NCBI GenBank assembly: GCA_001936135.1
Contig: CP012811.1
Span: forward strand, 2,480,001 to 2,544,000
Length of the DNA: 64,000 nt
Direction of reading: 5' to 3'
Source of the DNA: Saccharomycopsis fibuligera x Saccharomycopsis cf. fibuligera
Lineage: Eukaryota > Ascomycota > Saccharomycetes > Ascoideales > Saccharomycopsidaceae
In this document: positions 33,328-43,459 of the stretch, one piece after another
Layout: each line of letters opens with the position of its first letter
Numbering within the stretch: position 1 is the first letter of the stretch
Notes under the pieces: model-generated
Told to the model about the DNA's origin: nothing
Databases searched by the model: none
Seen by the model: only the letters and a program-made list of their open reading frames with translations
Translations under genes and position numbers: made by a program

Positions 33328-34302
33328 CTATTTATCTTTTTTGGAATTATTTTTGGCAGCTATGGCCTTTTCTTTTCTATCTTTCAAAAACTGTCTGTAT
33401 TTTTCGATAGTCATTCTCTTTTGATGTTCTTGGTATTTTTCCATATCTTCGTAAACAGTGCCATTCAATTTATCCCAAAATATAAAAAATGGTTGAGAGA
33501 AATTTGTCTTTATACCAAATGCTTGATGATGGATATCATGATAAATTGAATTGTTTGGAAACAATACTTGGAATGGATCCCAAGGAAAAGCATAACCGCA
33601 GTGATCGTCCACCGTTTTCATTGTCGAAAAAGTATAGAGCACAATTGATTCTCTTTGGGTCAAACCAGTCAAAAGCATAGCAAGACCAGTACCACATGTA
33701 TCTAGCAAAAAGCCTTCCAATGGAGCATTATACAAAGCGCCAAAGGCATATGGAACGTATAATCTGTGATGTCTAGAATGGTAATGCTTGTACATGTACT
33801 TGTTCATATGCATTAAACGATGCAACCAATATTGCCATGAATCAATAATTAAAAAAGCAACAGCAATTTTGGCAAACGAAGTACCGTACCAATAAGCATA
33901 ATAAATCACTGAGCATGGTAAAAATGGTAATTTTTGTTTCCATTGCCACATTGTGAAATTTTCAAAACCAGTCATTGGGGTTTCATCCAAACAGTAAAAT
34001 CCGAAGCCAACAAGAGATTGAATAACATGTTGCAAAGCGACATCTTTCAAAACATCATCAAATGTAGCTTTATTCTTTTTGAGTTCTTCTTCTGATGGAT
34101 GAAGTCTGTATTTTTCACTCAATTCGTAATGGTCAATGACTAGGAAAAAAGTGGACATTAACCAGTAGATGACCACTGGGGCAATAAGGGCAGCAATGCC
34201 ATCAGGAAGACCTTCCACTAAACTTGGACGTTCTTTTAATAATACCGCAGGAGGCTTCTCAGTATTGAAGGTGACATTTTGAGGTGCCAACAAGTCTAAC
34301 AT
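33328..34302 (-). CDS. SUR2: Sphinganine C4-hydroxylase Sur2
   Basis: Di-iron ER membrane enzyme of the fatty-acid-hydroxylase superfamily that makes phytosphingosine or phytoceramide from the dihydro form. The 324-residue product has hydrophobic segments at about 33-55, 85-105 and 130-155. The three histidine boxes are present in order: HRLMH near 160, HYHSRHH near 170 and HDIHHQ near 253. The tail is basic and ends NNSKKDK, which resembles a KKxx-type ER-retrieval signal. Baker's-yeast Sur2 is 349 residues. The whole protein matches the family (WLMSTFFLVIDHYELSEKYR near 48-67). The upstream region holds a GA microsatellite. Confidence 0.95.
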   Translation of the reverse strand: MLDLLAPQNVTFNTEKPPAVLLKERPSLVEGLPDGIAALIAPVVIYWLMSTFFLVIDHYELSEKYRLHPSEEELKKNKATFDDVLKDVALQHVIQSLVGFGFYCLDETPMTGFENFTMWQWKQKLPFLPCSVIYYAYWYGTSFAKIAVAFLIIDSWQYWLHRLMHMNKYMYKHYHSRHHRLYVPYAFGALYNAPLEGFLLDTCGTGLAMLLTGLTQRESIVLYTFSTMKTVDDHCGYAFPWDPFQVLFPNNSIYHDIHHQAFGIKTNFSQPFFIFWDKLNGTVYEDMEKYQEHQKRMTIEKYRQFLKDRKEKAIAAKNNSKKDK

Positions 34303-34458
34303 TGCGAATGGTACTTGATATTATATGCCCTTGGAGTGTGTATTCTGAGAAGAAACAGCAGAGCTGATTGAGTATCGTGGAATGTGTGTGTGGGTGTGCA
34401 AATGCAAATATAGGTAAATGTGTCTGCGGAAGAAGAAGGCCAGATGAATAGATAAAAC

Positions 34459-34497
<39 letters not shown>

Positions 34498-35490
34498 GAA
34501 GAAGGACTAAGGATGGAGCAAGATTATATATACAGCCTGGGAGGGTCTATTTATTTGTCTACCGGCCGGAAAATGAATTTCTTTTTATATCTGTTGTGCT
34601 CTGTTGTGTTTACATTTTTTTTCTTTCTTTCTTTTCCTTAACAGCCAAAAATCAATTAAAAATCAAACTTTATCTCGCCTTTCTCCCACACCAACCGAGG
34701 CTGTCACATGGTGGAAGCCCTGCGCTAAAGTGACACTATTTTGGCTCGTAACACACGTAAAAAGGCAATTCCCTGTATAAACTGGAATTATCCGCTTGTA
34801 GCACGAGAACCGACTGCGGAAGTCAGCGCGCTGCAGTCACCGGAAGACGGAAGACCAGGATCATTCTGTGCCATCAAAATCCTCGTAGCGGAATATTCGC
34901 ATCGGGTGCAACAACAATCTTCAGCTAAAACAGCCAGCGCAACACAAGACCAGGATAACCAGCTTGTTAGTTACAGATTACAGTAGTTTTCTGTAGAGAT
35001 AATGAGTAACTCAAGGCAGGCATGCTTGCAAGGGTTGGCTGTCCCCTGTATTTAGACCCAGTAAATTGCGAATCTGTGCTACGCAAACTAAGCACACTCA
35101 ACCTATAGTATGTAGCGACCGTAATTGATATTCCCTGCCAACTCCGGGATGTTACTTTGCTCTATTCCCTGATATGCATATATCTTTCCTATCTACAGTT
35201 GCAGCATACATATTGATTCCAGTGCAGGCAGCTGGAGCACAACGCTATTCCTGATTTATGAGATTTAGTTGATTGATGCCAATTAGTAAAAAAAAACATT
35301 GGCAATCGCCCTGCTCGCCCGGAGCACGTGGCCGATGCGATGCCCAATTTTTTTTTTTTTTTTTTTATTTTTTTTTTGTTGTTGCAGGGAAGAAGAAAAA
35401 ACAAGTGAATGCTGAAATATGAAATGTGATGCTGAATACGAAATCGGAAATCAGATTGAAGACTAGCAGAAACCATCAGCTTTGTTCACC
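34303..35490. other. Divergent promoter region SUR2/NCS6
   Basis: GA microsatellite at about 34460-34497 and a T tract at about 35347-35378. No supported gene; the short frame at 34741-34986 has no ATG start. Confidence 0.55.
34460..34497. repeat. GA/GATA microsatellite
   Basis: GA dinucleotides with interspersed GATA units, about 160-195 bases upstream of the SUR2 start. Confidence 0.8.
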
Positions 35491-36651
35491 ATGACTGCTC
35501 CTGAACCAAGGCCTGTCCCAACCAAAAGATCATCATCCGCAAACCAGCGCTTATGTGAGCTTTGTCACGTCAGAAAACAAGCAATTAAAAGACCAAAAAA
35601 CTTGCAGAAAATATGTAAAGAATGCTTTTACCATGTATTTGAAACAGAAATCCACCAAACCATTATCGCCAACAACTTGTTCTACAGAGGTGAAAAAGTT
35701 GCTATTGGCGCTTCTGGCGGTAAAGATTCCACCGTGCTAGCCCATGTGCTAAAGGTTTTGAACGAGCGTTACGATTACGGCCTTGAACTTGTTTTATTGA
35801 GCATCGATGAAGGGATTGTTGGATACCGTGATGACTCCCTAGCTACCGTCAAGAGAAACAAAATCCAGTACAATTTACCTTTGGAGATCGTCAGCTATAA
35901 AGATTTGTACAACTGGACCATGGACGAAATTGTGTCTTGTGCTGGTATCAGAAACAGTTGTTCGTACTGTGGGGTGCTTCGAAGACAAGCTTTGGATCGT
36001 GGGGCAGCCAAATTGGGCATTAGCCATGTTGTCACTGGGCATAACGCTGACGATATGGCAGAAACCGTGTTGATGAATGTTCTTAGAGGAGACTTGGCTC
36101 GTCTTGAGAAATCCACTGTGATATGCACTCAGTCTGCTGGTAGTCCGATTAAAAGATCTAAACCATTCAAGTACATTTATCAAAAGGAAATTGTGTTGTA
36201 TGCTCATTACAAAAAATTGGATTATTTTTCTACCGAGTGCACTTATGCTCCCGAGGCGTTCAGAGGCACTGCTAGAGTTTTGATGAAAAAATTGGAAAAA
36301 ATCAGATCAACTTGTATTCTTGACATTATCTACAGTGGGGAGAATTTGGTCCTCAAGGAGAAAAAACAAAGACAACAGTTTAGAAAAAAACCACAGAAAA
36401 AGCAAAACAGTACTAACCAACCCTCAGAAGTGGAAATCAGAAGCGATGGCTCAGTATCGTTGCAGCAAAATGGATTCAAAGACGGTAATAGATGCACGCG
36501 GTGTGGCTATCTTTCGTCAAACGCTATTTGCAAAGCTTGTATGTTATTGGAAGGATTGGAAAAAAGCAAAGCAAAGATCCGACTTGATAACGATGGAGTG
36601 ACTGATGGAGCAGCTAAATTGACCCGAACATTAGAGAAGCTTACCTTTTAG
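35491..36651 (+). CDS. NCS6: Cytosolic tRNA 2-thiolation protein Ncs6 (CTU1)
   Basis: With Ncs2 it installs the 2-thio group on wobble uridine of tRNA Lys, Glu and Gln, using sulfur from Urm1. The start at 35491 gives 386 residues; upstream in-frame codons lack ATG. An N-terminal zinc site ([10 protein letters not shown] and CKEC) lies at about 24-46. The ATP-binding PP-loop SGGKDST is near 75-81. The central CSYCG and the later [15 protein letters not shown] supply conserved cysteines, and [19 protein letters not shown] is the typical Ncs6/TtuA motif. A C-terminal zinc finger ([16 protein letters not shown]) is at about 335-350. Everything is intact. An A- and Lys-rich linker near 290-330 is the least conserved part. 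By eye I saw no in-frame CTG. Confidence 0.96.
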   Translation: MTAPEPRPVPTKRSSSANQRLCELCHVRKQAIKRPKNLQKICKECFYHVFETEIHQTIIANNLFYRGEKVAIGASGGKDSTVLAHVLKVLNERYDYGLELVLLSIDEGIVGYRDDSLATVKRNKIQYNLPLEIVSYKDLYNWTMDEIVSCAGIRNSCSYCGVLRRQALDRGAAKLGISHVVTGHNADDMAETVLMNVLRGDLARLEKSTVICTQSAGSPIKRSKPFKYIYQKEIVLYAHYKKLDYFSTECTYAPEAFRGTARVLMKKLEKIRSTCILDIIYSGENLVLKEKKQRQQFRKKPQKKQNSTNQPSEVEIRSDGSVSLQQNGFKDGNRCTRCGYLSSNAICKACMLLEGLEKSKAKIRLDNDGVTDGAAKLTRTLEKLTF

Positions 36652-37087
36652 CGGGCGCATTAATGGTAATAGACGATTGACTTAATAATCTCTGTTTTTT
36701 TTTTGTGTAGATTATATATATTGATGACACATGCGTTAATGCGCATAATCAGGCATCACAATTACATAATACATGACGAACTATAACCGGGCAACCATAA
36801 GAGTTCATAACCAGCAGAGGGCACTGTTATTGGCTGGCTAAGCCGCGACTGTGAGTGAAATGGCAGAAAAACAGAAGAGAAACAGAAAACTGAAAAGAGA
36901 CAGAAAACTGAAGCGAAGTGAAGAGTAGTTTAGCTGTTTACTTGTGGCGACTGACCTGACTGCGGTACTACTGAGTGAATATTTACTTCCTCTTTCTGTT
37001 ACTTTTTTTTTATATTATTCCTCAAGGCATCAATCACTTCTAAAGTTTAGCATCTGTCACATTCTATTTCACATAAATACTCAAACA
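36652..37087. other. NCS6 3' flank and VMA3 promoter
   Basis: T run near 36692-36702 likely acts in NCS6 3'-end formation. A GTTAATGCGCATAA element near 36735-36748 is a variant of the TTAATGCATA motif seen elsewhere in the window. No gene. Confidence 0.55.
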
Positions 37088-38154
37088 ATGTCTGATTTAT
37101 GGTACGTTGTCTACATGGTCAATTGCATTGGCATTATTGATTATCTGGCTTATTGAGTGATTGACTGATAAGTGTCTTGCCGTGCGCAATTTCCTTAAAA
37201 AGGATGTCACACCCATCAGTTAAAAGTGTCAATCTATTATAAATTCGTTTTACAGTTGCCAATGGATGATTTCGTTCCTTAATAAATGCGCAGAGTTGGC
37301 GTTTTTATAATTGCTGGATCTTTTTGACATTACGATCGGTTGCTGTTGATAACAGCGATGATGGCAATGAGGGTCCACAAGCCAAGCTCCCTCGCTCAAG
37401 CAGGAAACTTACACTTATCACATTCATTATAAGCAATGTAATACTCTAGAGGAATTTTTTACTAACGATACTTTTTTCCGTTTAGTCCTGTTTATGCTGT
37501 ACGTATCATTGAATATTATCATCTTCTGGTCATGATACACACGTGAAGTTATAGCCATTGGCATTATGACAAGTTGTAAAAGTTGACATCTATCATGTCT
37601 TTGATAAAAAAATTTCAACTCAAGAGAAAACGTACCCACATACCTAATAAAAGAAAAATACATATGCACAAAGTACACATTACTAACTCTCTTTCTAGCC
37701 ATTCTTTGGATCAATTGGTTGTGCCGCTGCCATTGTCTTTACCTCTTTTGGTGCTGCTTACGGTACTGCTAAATCTGGTGTTGGCATTTGTGCCACCACT
37801 GTCTTGAGACCAGACTTACTTGTTAGAAACATTGTTCCGGTTATTATGGCTGGTATCATTGCCATTTATGGTTTAGTTGTTTCTGTCTTAGTTTCTTACT
37901 CTTTGAAACAGCAACAAGCTTTATATACCGGTTTTGTCCAATTAGGTGCTGGTTTATCAGTTGGTTTGTCTGGTTTGGCGGCTGGTTTTGCCATTGGTAT
38001 TGTTGGTGATGCTGGTGTTAGAGGTACTGCTCAACAACCAAGATTATTCGTTGGTATGATGTTGATTTTGATTTTTGCTGAAGTTTTGGGGTTGTATGGT
38101 TTGATTGTTGCTCTTTTATTGAACTCTAGAGCTACTCAAGATGTGGTTTGTTAA
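37088..38154 (+). CDS. VMA3: V-ATPase proteolipid subunit c (Vma3), three exons
   Basis: Membrane-rotor subunit of the vacuolar proton pump. The obvious open frame starts mid-protein. Splicing restores the start: exon 1 37088-37101 (ATG TCT GAT TTA TG), exon 2 37486-37498 (13 nt, T CCT GTT TAT GCT) and exon 3 37699-38154. The join reads [18 protein letters not shown], against MTELCPVYAPFFGAIGCA in baker's yeast. The product is 160 residues, the exact family length. Four membrane helices are present, and the proton-binding glutamate is E137 ([11 protein letters not shown]). The segments [21 protein letters not shown] and RATQDVVC identify Vma3 rather than Vma11. Both introns have GTACGT 5' ends and TACTAAC branch points. 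By eye no in-frame CTG was seen. Confidence 0.95.
37102..37485 (+). other. VMA3 intron 1
   Basis: 384 bases, from GTACGT at 37102 to CGTTTAG at 37485, with TACTAAC at 37460-37466. Confidence 0.92.
37486..37498 (+). other. VMA3 13-nt microexon
   Basis: Thirteen bases between a TTTAG acceptor and a GTACGT donor. With the split codon before it, it encodes CPVYA, which is absent from the other exons and required by the family. Confidence 0.92.
37499..37698 (+). other. VMA3 intron 2
   Basis: 200 bases, from GTACGT at 37499 to TTCTAG at 37698, with TACTAAC at 37681-37687. Confidence 0.92.
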
Positions 38155-39479
38155 GTAATCATTACATTTGTTACATTACTCAAGAAGACCAAGAATAATT
38201 AATCAACGCTATTGGAATCAATGATTTGATAATTCCCAACTTAAGCAAGAACAAGATAAAAAAAAAATAAAGAAAAAATAATTATACTAAAAAAAGAAGA
38301 ATAATCAACATAAATTTAAGACTAAAAAATTGTCCATCTATAATTAGTTTACTGATTTTTATTGCAATTTATTTTTATTTTTTATTTTTTTATCTTTACA
38401 AAATCTTTTTTTGCCTCCCACTCTTTTTCTCTTCCACTGCCTCATTCAATGTTAACGCTAATTTTCTTTTTCTCAGTTCCAAAAAAAAAAGTGGTATTAT
38501 TGTGTTAGTTATTTCAAAGCACGCCGTAATTCTTCAAGTGATAAGTATCGCTGAGGCGAAACAAAAAAAAACAAAAAAAAAACAAAAAAAAAAAAGAATG
38601 AACTTCATGAAGAAAGTACAAGATGTTATGCTACTAAATCTGAAAGTACCCCACTACGCAATCTATTGAAACTTGCCCCTTTATTGAAACTTTAACTTCC
38701 AGTTTGATATGATTTACTGTAAGGTACAACCTCCAGTACGAGTGCAAAGTCTTTAGATGAACTGGTTCATATTATTTTGGGTAGTTGATTAAGGTTAGCA
38801 GAGAGTAATGGGAAGTGTAGTGAAAAGCCTGTTTACCCTAATTTTTTTTTCTTACATTACTTTCTCTTGTTTTATTTCATCTCATTTGATCTCGTTCTGT
38901 ATATTTTACTTCGTTAAATTTCGTACAATCCGCATCTTGACTTACACATCGCATGTCTGTTCATTTCGGCTCATGTTATCTCGTCTTGGCTCGCATCGAT
39001 TGGTAGCACTACCTCAAATAATAAACACCAGTTACTGTTTTTGAAAAGTGAGAAAAAAAATAGGTAAAATGTAAGATGTGAAAGGAGGAAGACGAAAGGT
39101 GAAATGTATGAAATTAAAAAAGGAGAACAAATAAGAACACGACGAAAAGAAAACAAAAAATTACAGTAAAATTGTTGATTTCGTGTCAGGCCTGACATAA
39201 TCGTTGAAAGAGCTCAATAGACCAAATCATGGATTTGCATCGTATACGGTAGCAATGTCAAATACCCTGTAGTACAGCAATATATATAACAATCAAGACA
39301 TTTAGCTCAACCCTTGGTTATTGTAAACTTGTATTTTTTGATTTTGAACTTAGTAAATATTATGTTTCAAAATACAACACGACAAGAACATACAAAATAA
39401 AGAACGAAAAGTAGTTGGATAATAAAATAATATGACATCAAAACTTTAATTAAGTGGTAAAAATACGAAAAATAAAAAA

Positions 39480-39515
<36 letters not shown>

Positions 39516-39541
39516 CAAGCTTTTTGTTAAGTCAAAAAAGT
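38155..39541. other. Convergent 3' flanks of VMA3 and ROT2
   Basis: 1.4 kb, AT-rich, with A and T runs (38250-38290, 38365-38395, 38560-38600) and a 31-base A tract near ROT2. No supported gene. Confidence 0.6.
39482..39512. repeat. Poly(A) tract, 31 bases
   Basis: Thirty-one consecutive A, about 30 bases beyond the ROT2 stop; on the ROT2 strand it is a poly(T). Confidence 0.9.
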
Positions 39542-42433
39542 TTAATTTAACTCAATAGCCCAAGGCTTATTGATAATAACCGCAGGATTTCTGATAACAA
39601 TTGCATTCTTAGCAAAAGCACCAACTTCAGCATTCCAGGTTTCCCCATTTTGAGATACTTGAGCATTTGCCAATTCAGCGCCGCCGACACCAGAACCAAC
39701 AATGACAATTTTTTCAACCTTGACTTTATTGAGCAACTCAATAAATGGCGTTTGTCTCTCAATCGTCACTTGAGCACTCAACTTATCTTTAGCATCATCA
39801 CTGGCACCCTTTGGAGAGAAGTCGAATTCAACATATGCAAATTCTTGCTGCTGTTCATAATTGAAAGTTTCTCCGTCATCAATATACAATGACCCTTTAG
39901 CTTTTCCTGCTTCATCCAACACAACCACAATGGTATATGGGTCATATTTGGTCAATTTGGCTGACCTTCTATATCTGTCCTTTCTTGCAAAGATGTGGCC
40001 TCCTTGTAAGAAAATTGGAATTTTTGACAAGTTTGCGGCAACTTCATGGTATCCTTGCCCCTCCATGAGGTCAAAAGTATCATAGTCAAAGTATGGTTTA
40101 TTATCAGGGATGTAAAGTTGCACTGAGTTGGCACCTTCATCAGTCACTGGCTTCACTAAGATTCCGCTATTACCAAGGAAAAACTGATCTTCAATTTCAA
40201 AAGACTCTTCGTTTTGAGGATGTGAGTAAAGTAAGGGTGTAAGCACCGGTGCGTTATTTTGCGATGAATGGTAAAAACTGGTGTAGAATACTGGCAAGAG
40301 CGAGTATCTTAATTTGATTGCGTTTCTCATTAATGAAGTATATGGATCACCGGAAATGTAAGGCTCCCGTCTCTTAGAGTCAATATGAGCATGGGCTCTG
40401 AAAAATGGATACCAAATGCCCGTTTGGTACCATCTAGTTAATAATTCTGGTGATGGATCACCGAAAAACCCACCAACGTCGGCCCCGGCAAATGGCATTC
40501 CAGTGACTTGAGAAGTCAAGACCATAGGAATGGAAATCTTGAGAAATTCCCATTTGGATTGATTATCGCCGGTCCACATTGCAGCTGATCTTTGAGACCC
40601 CGGATAGTATGCTCTAGTTAGGATAAATGGTCTCTTGTTGACGTATCTTTTGGTTAAAGATTGATAAGTGGCTTCGTGGACAGTTAAACTGTACGCGTTA
40701 TGTAATGATCTGTGTTCCCATTGCCCATAGTGGATAAGATCTTTTGGAGCTGAAGTTTCAGGGCCAGAGAAGATTGATGGTTCATTCATATCGTTCCAAA
40801 TGTGCAAATTGGTCTCATCACCGGAAAAGTCAGTGTTATTGGCAAACAACTCATCCCAGTAAACTTGAGATTTTGGATTGAATGTATCAATCCAAACTGA
40901 CTCACCAGGCCAACAATGACCTTTAAAAGCGTCTTCATTGTCAGAGTTTTGAATAGCGATTTTGCGGCTAATGATTTCATCTGAGACTTTGTAACCCGTT
41001 TTTAAGTGCGGGTCAATAAGCGCAACCAACTTTCTTCCGGTTTCATCTAATTTTTTGTTCATTTCAACATGTTGGTCAAACAAACCTTTTTTCCAGGTGA
41101 AATATTTCTTGTGTTCTGTATAATCGACATCTAACCAAATGACATCATATGGAATTTCGTGCTTGTCAAAATTAGCAGTGACATCTAATACATCATCGAC
41201 ATCGTTATAGTTCCATCTACATTGATGGTAACCCAAGGCGAAAAGTTGAGGTAATTGCACATTACCAGAAATTGCACCGTATTTTCTGTTGACTTCCAAT
41301 GGGGTCTTGTCAAGAATAATGATCAAATCTATGATACCGTTCTCTGAGAACCAATGTGTCTTGGTTGATTTGTTTCCTTGATTTGATAAAACAACTTGAT
41401 CCTCAGCAGCAGCAGCATTGATGGCATTTTTAATGCTTTCCTTTTTGATATCAATATAAGTATCGGCACTATTAACCCAGAAAAACCCCACAGTCAATGA
41501 TTTTTTGTGAGCCACTAAGAATGGAATGGAACCATACATTGGGAATTTGCTTTGAGTTTCGTATTCAAAGATATCAACATTGTATAATCTGTAAGGATCA
41601 TCATTAGTGGTATCTTTCAAGGAGAACGTGTCTGCATGTTCGGGAATACCGTAAACTTTATCATAGTTGTTGAATGTGACATCAACACCGACAGATTCTG
41701 GACCAAATGGCAATTTATCATTACTTGAATCTTTGAAATTGTCGGAGAATGCATTAAAATCGGATTCCTCTGGTGCCAAATTTTCCGCTTGCTTTTCTTC
41801 GGATCTCCAATGCTCAACGTTGAGGAAGTTTCTGTCATTCAAAATCACCTCTGGATTACCTTGGTAGTAGACTGTGACTTTAAATGGGGCTAAGCCGATT
41901 CTTGCTTCATATTCACCTTGATTTCCGTAAATCACCGACAAGTACTGTTCACCAGCATCGTTAGTCTTGATGGTCTGAGTTAACTTAGCATTTGAGGATT
42001 TGGACGGTTTGCCCTTGAAAGCATATTTCCAAGCCTCATTGAACCTTTGGGTCTTGAGTCTTTTGCTTGGAGCAACCATTGTCTTTGGGTTGGATCTTTC
42101 TTCCTCATCAATACGTAATCTAATGTTATCATTTTCCAAGACATTGAAGATGAATGGTAAGGTGACAGAAGAGCCATTTGGCAACTTCTTAGCAATGTTA
42201 CCCTTAATGACAGATTTAGAATCTAAAAATTGCAATGATTGGGGATCAATTGAGTATCTTGATTGGTAGGTTGCTGCGGTTGCTGATTGGTGTTTGGATA
42301 TTTCATTAGCATAGTGTCTGTTTCGATGACAAAAGCCGTTTTGGTCGCAAGTCTTGAACAATTCGCGTTTCACAGCAAGAATGCCATGAAAAAACGAAAG
42401 AAGAGCCAAAATCGAAATGAAATTAACCTTCAT
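39542..42433 (-). CDS. ROT2: Glucosidase II catalytic subunit Rot2 (GH31)
   Basis: ER enzyme that removes the inner glucoses from N-glycans and thereby contributes to cell-wall beta-glucan assembly. The start at 42433 gives 963 residues with a clean signal peptide (MKVNFISILALLSFFHGILA); an ATG nine codons upstream (MQKCTEISI) would put polar residues before it. The mature N-terminus FKTCDQNGFCHRNR is the glucosidase II hallmark. GH31 motifs are present: WLDVDYTEHKKYFTW, the nucleophile Asp in WNDMNEPSIF near 547, TGDNQSKW, and GADVGGFFGDPSPELLTRW. Baker's-yeast Rot2 is 954 residues. The ER location comes from its partner subunit (family knowledge); no HDEL tail is seen. It shares a divergent promoter with SEO1. 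Confidence 0.95.
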   Translation of the reverse strand: MKVNFISILALLSFFHGILAVKRELFKTCDQNGFCHRNRHYANEISKHQSATAATYQSRYSIDPQSLQFLDSKSVIKGNIAKKLPNGSSVTLPFIFNVLENDNIRLRIDEEERSNPKTMVAPSKRLKTQRFNEAWKYAFKGKPSKSSNAKLTQTIKTNDAGEQYLSVIYGNQGEYEARIGLAPFKVTVYYQGNPEVILNDRNFLNVEHWRSEEKQAENLAPEESDFNAFSDNFKDSSNDKLPFGPESVGVDVTFNNYDKVYGIPEHADTFSLKDTTNDDPYRLYNVDIFEYETQSKFPMYGSIPFLVAHKKSLTVGFFWVNSADTYIDIKKESIKNAINAAAAEDQVVLSNQGNKSTKTHWFSENGIIDLIIILDKTPLEVNRKYGAISGNVQLPQLFALGYHQCRWNYNDVDDVLDVTANFDKHEIPYDVIWLDVDYTEHKKYFTWKKGLFDQHVEMNKKLDETGRKLVALIDPHLKTGYKVSDEIISRKIAIQNSDNEDAFKGHCWPGESVWIDTFNPKSQVYWDELFANNTDFSGDETNLHIWNDMNEPSIFSGPETSAPKDLIHYGQWEHRSLHNAYSLTVHEATYQSLTKRYVNKRPFILTRAYYPGSQRSAAMWTGDNQSKWEFLKISIPMVLTSQVTGMPFAGADVGGFFGDPSPELLTRWYQTGIWYPFFRAHAHIDSKRREPYISGDPYTSLMRNAIKLRYSLLPVFYTSFYHSSQNNAPVLTPLLYSHPQNEESFEIEDQFFLGNSGILVKPVTDEGANSVQLYIPDNKPYFDYDTFDLMEGQGYHEVAANLSKIPIFLQGGHIFARKDRYRRSAKLTKYDPYTIVVVLDEAGKAKGSLYIDDGETFNYEQQQEFAYVEFDFSPKGASDDAKDKLSAQVTIERQTPFIELLNKVKVEKIVIVGSGVGGAELANAQVSQNGETWNAEVGAFAKNAIVIRNPAVIINKPWAIELN

Positions 42434-42880
42434 GATGGAGATTTCGGTACACTTTTGCAAAAGGAATAGCTGACAATTGAGAGTGGTAGTAGCCAGTTAT
42501 TGCTAATGGTCAATTCTGTCTGGCGTCATTGATTTGCAACAAAGTGTTCATAACGAAAGCTGAAAATATGGTTGTGTGCCCTGATATTTGAAGCAGGGGG
42601 TGCCGTGTGTGGGGTGTTAAAGGATGCGGCTGTTGCTTATTGTTGTAATCCCCCAACATCAGCCATATTCATGTTAAAAAGCGCATCTCCAAATTACAAC
42701 TTTATGGGGTAGATTCTTTTACGCACAAATGCCCCAAAGGGCCAGAGACTATCTAAAGTGGAAGCTACAGGTTAAAGTGTCCTCGGTTACCAGTTCCATT
42801 CTTGCATGTCTGTAGCGTATAAGATGACAGATTTGTCATATTGTATAGGCTGGATCGATACTGTTCTTCTCATAGTAAGT

Positions 42881-42911
42881 TTTGGCAAAGCTTTGCCAAA
42901 GCTTTGCCAAA
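42881..42911. repeat. Perfect palindrome plus direct repeat
   Basis: Half-site TTTGGCAAAG followed directly by its inverse, then a further GCTTTGCCAAA copy. It could bind a dimeric factor or form a hairpin; function is unknown. Confidence 0.8.
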
Positions 42912-43372
42912 GGAAATAAAGCCGGAGTTGAAAACGTATAGCGCAGTTGTCAAACGATTGCGTGTGCGCACGAGATCTGCTCAAGTGCTCTAGAGCTTTC
43001 GTATTTTCAGAGCCTCAATGCTTAGTCAAAAACTGCTATATTTTTGTATACTTTTCCGAAGACAGCAAGGTCTAGACAGCAGCATCTCTACTAAAAGAAG
43101 GATTAAAGCTTGTAGTTTGCAATGAGGCTTGTTTTCACCAGTTGTGTTATTTGATAGCGGTAGCAATTGCTCTGAGCATAGCTCTCCGTGGTTAACACAA
43201 TTGCTTTGAGAAAGATAGTCCGCTTCCTTAAGAAACAGTTCTCGAGGCACTAAAGTACGGCGTGCGTTGCCATGCGTCATTGATGAGCCACAGTTTTATC
43301 CATTAATAGACTTGAGCACCAGATGATGATGAGGATGAGGATGATGAGATGAAAAAATTTTTTTTTTCGTTT

Positions 43373-43379
43373 TATATAA
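43373..43379 (+). promoter_or_regulatory. TATA box of SEO1-like gene
   Basis: TATATAA about 80 bases before the ATG. Confidence 0.6.
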
Positions 43380-43459
43380 GATGCTCCGGGCCCTGAATTT
43401 CCAAACATTTCTCTGTCCAGGCTTTCTGGTGACTGTATTTCAATCAACCTCCGCAAAAG

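Larger units (their letters stand above)
42434..43459. other. Divergent promoter region ROT2/SEO1-like gene
   Basis: No gene. It holds a 20-base perfect palindrome at 42881-42900, a GATGAG-rich stretch at 43331-43350 joined to TGAAAAAATTTT at 43350-43361, and TATATAA at 43373-43379. Confidence 0.6.
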
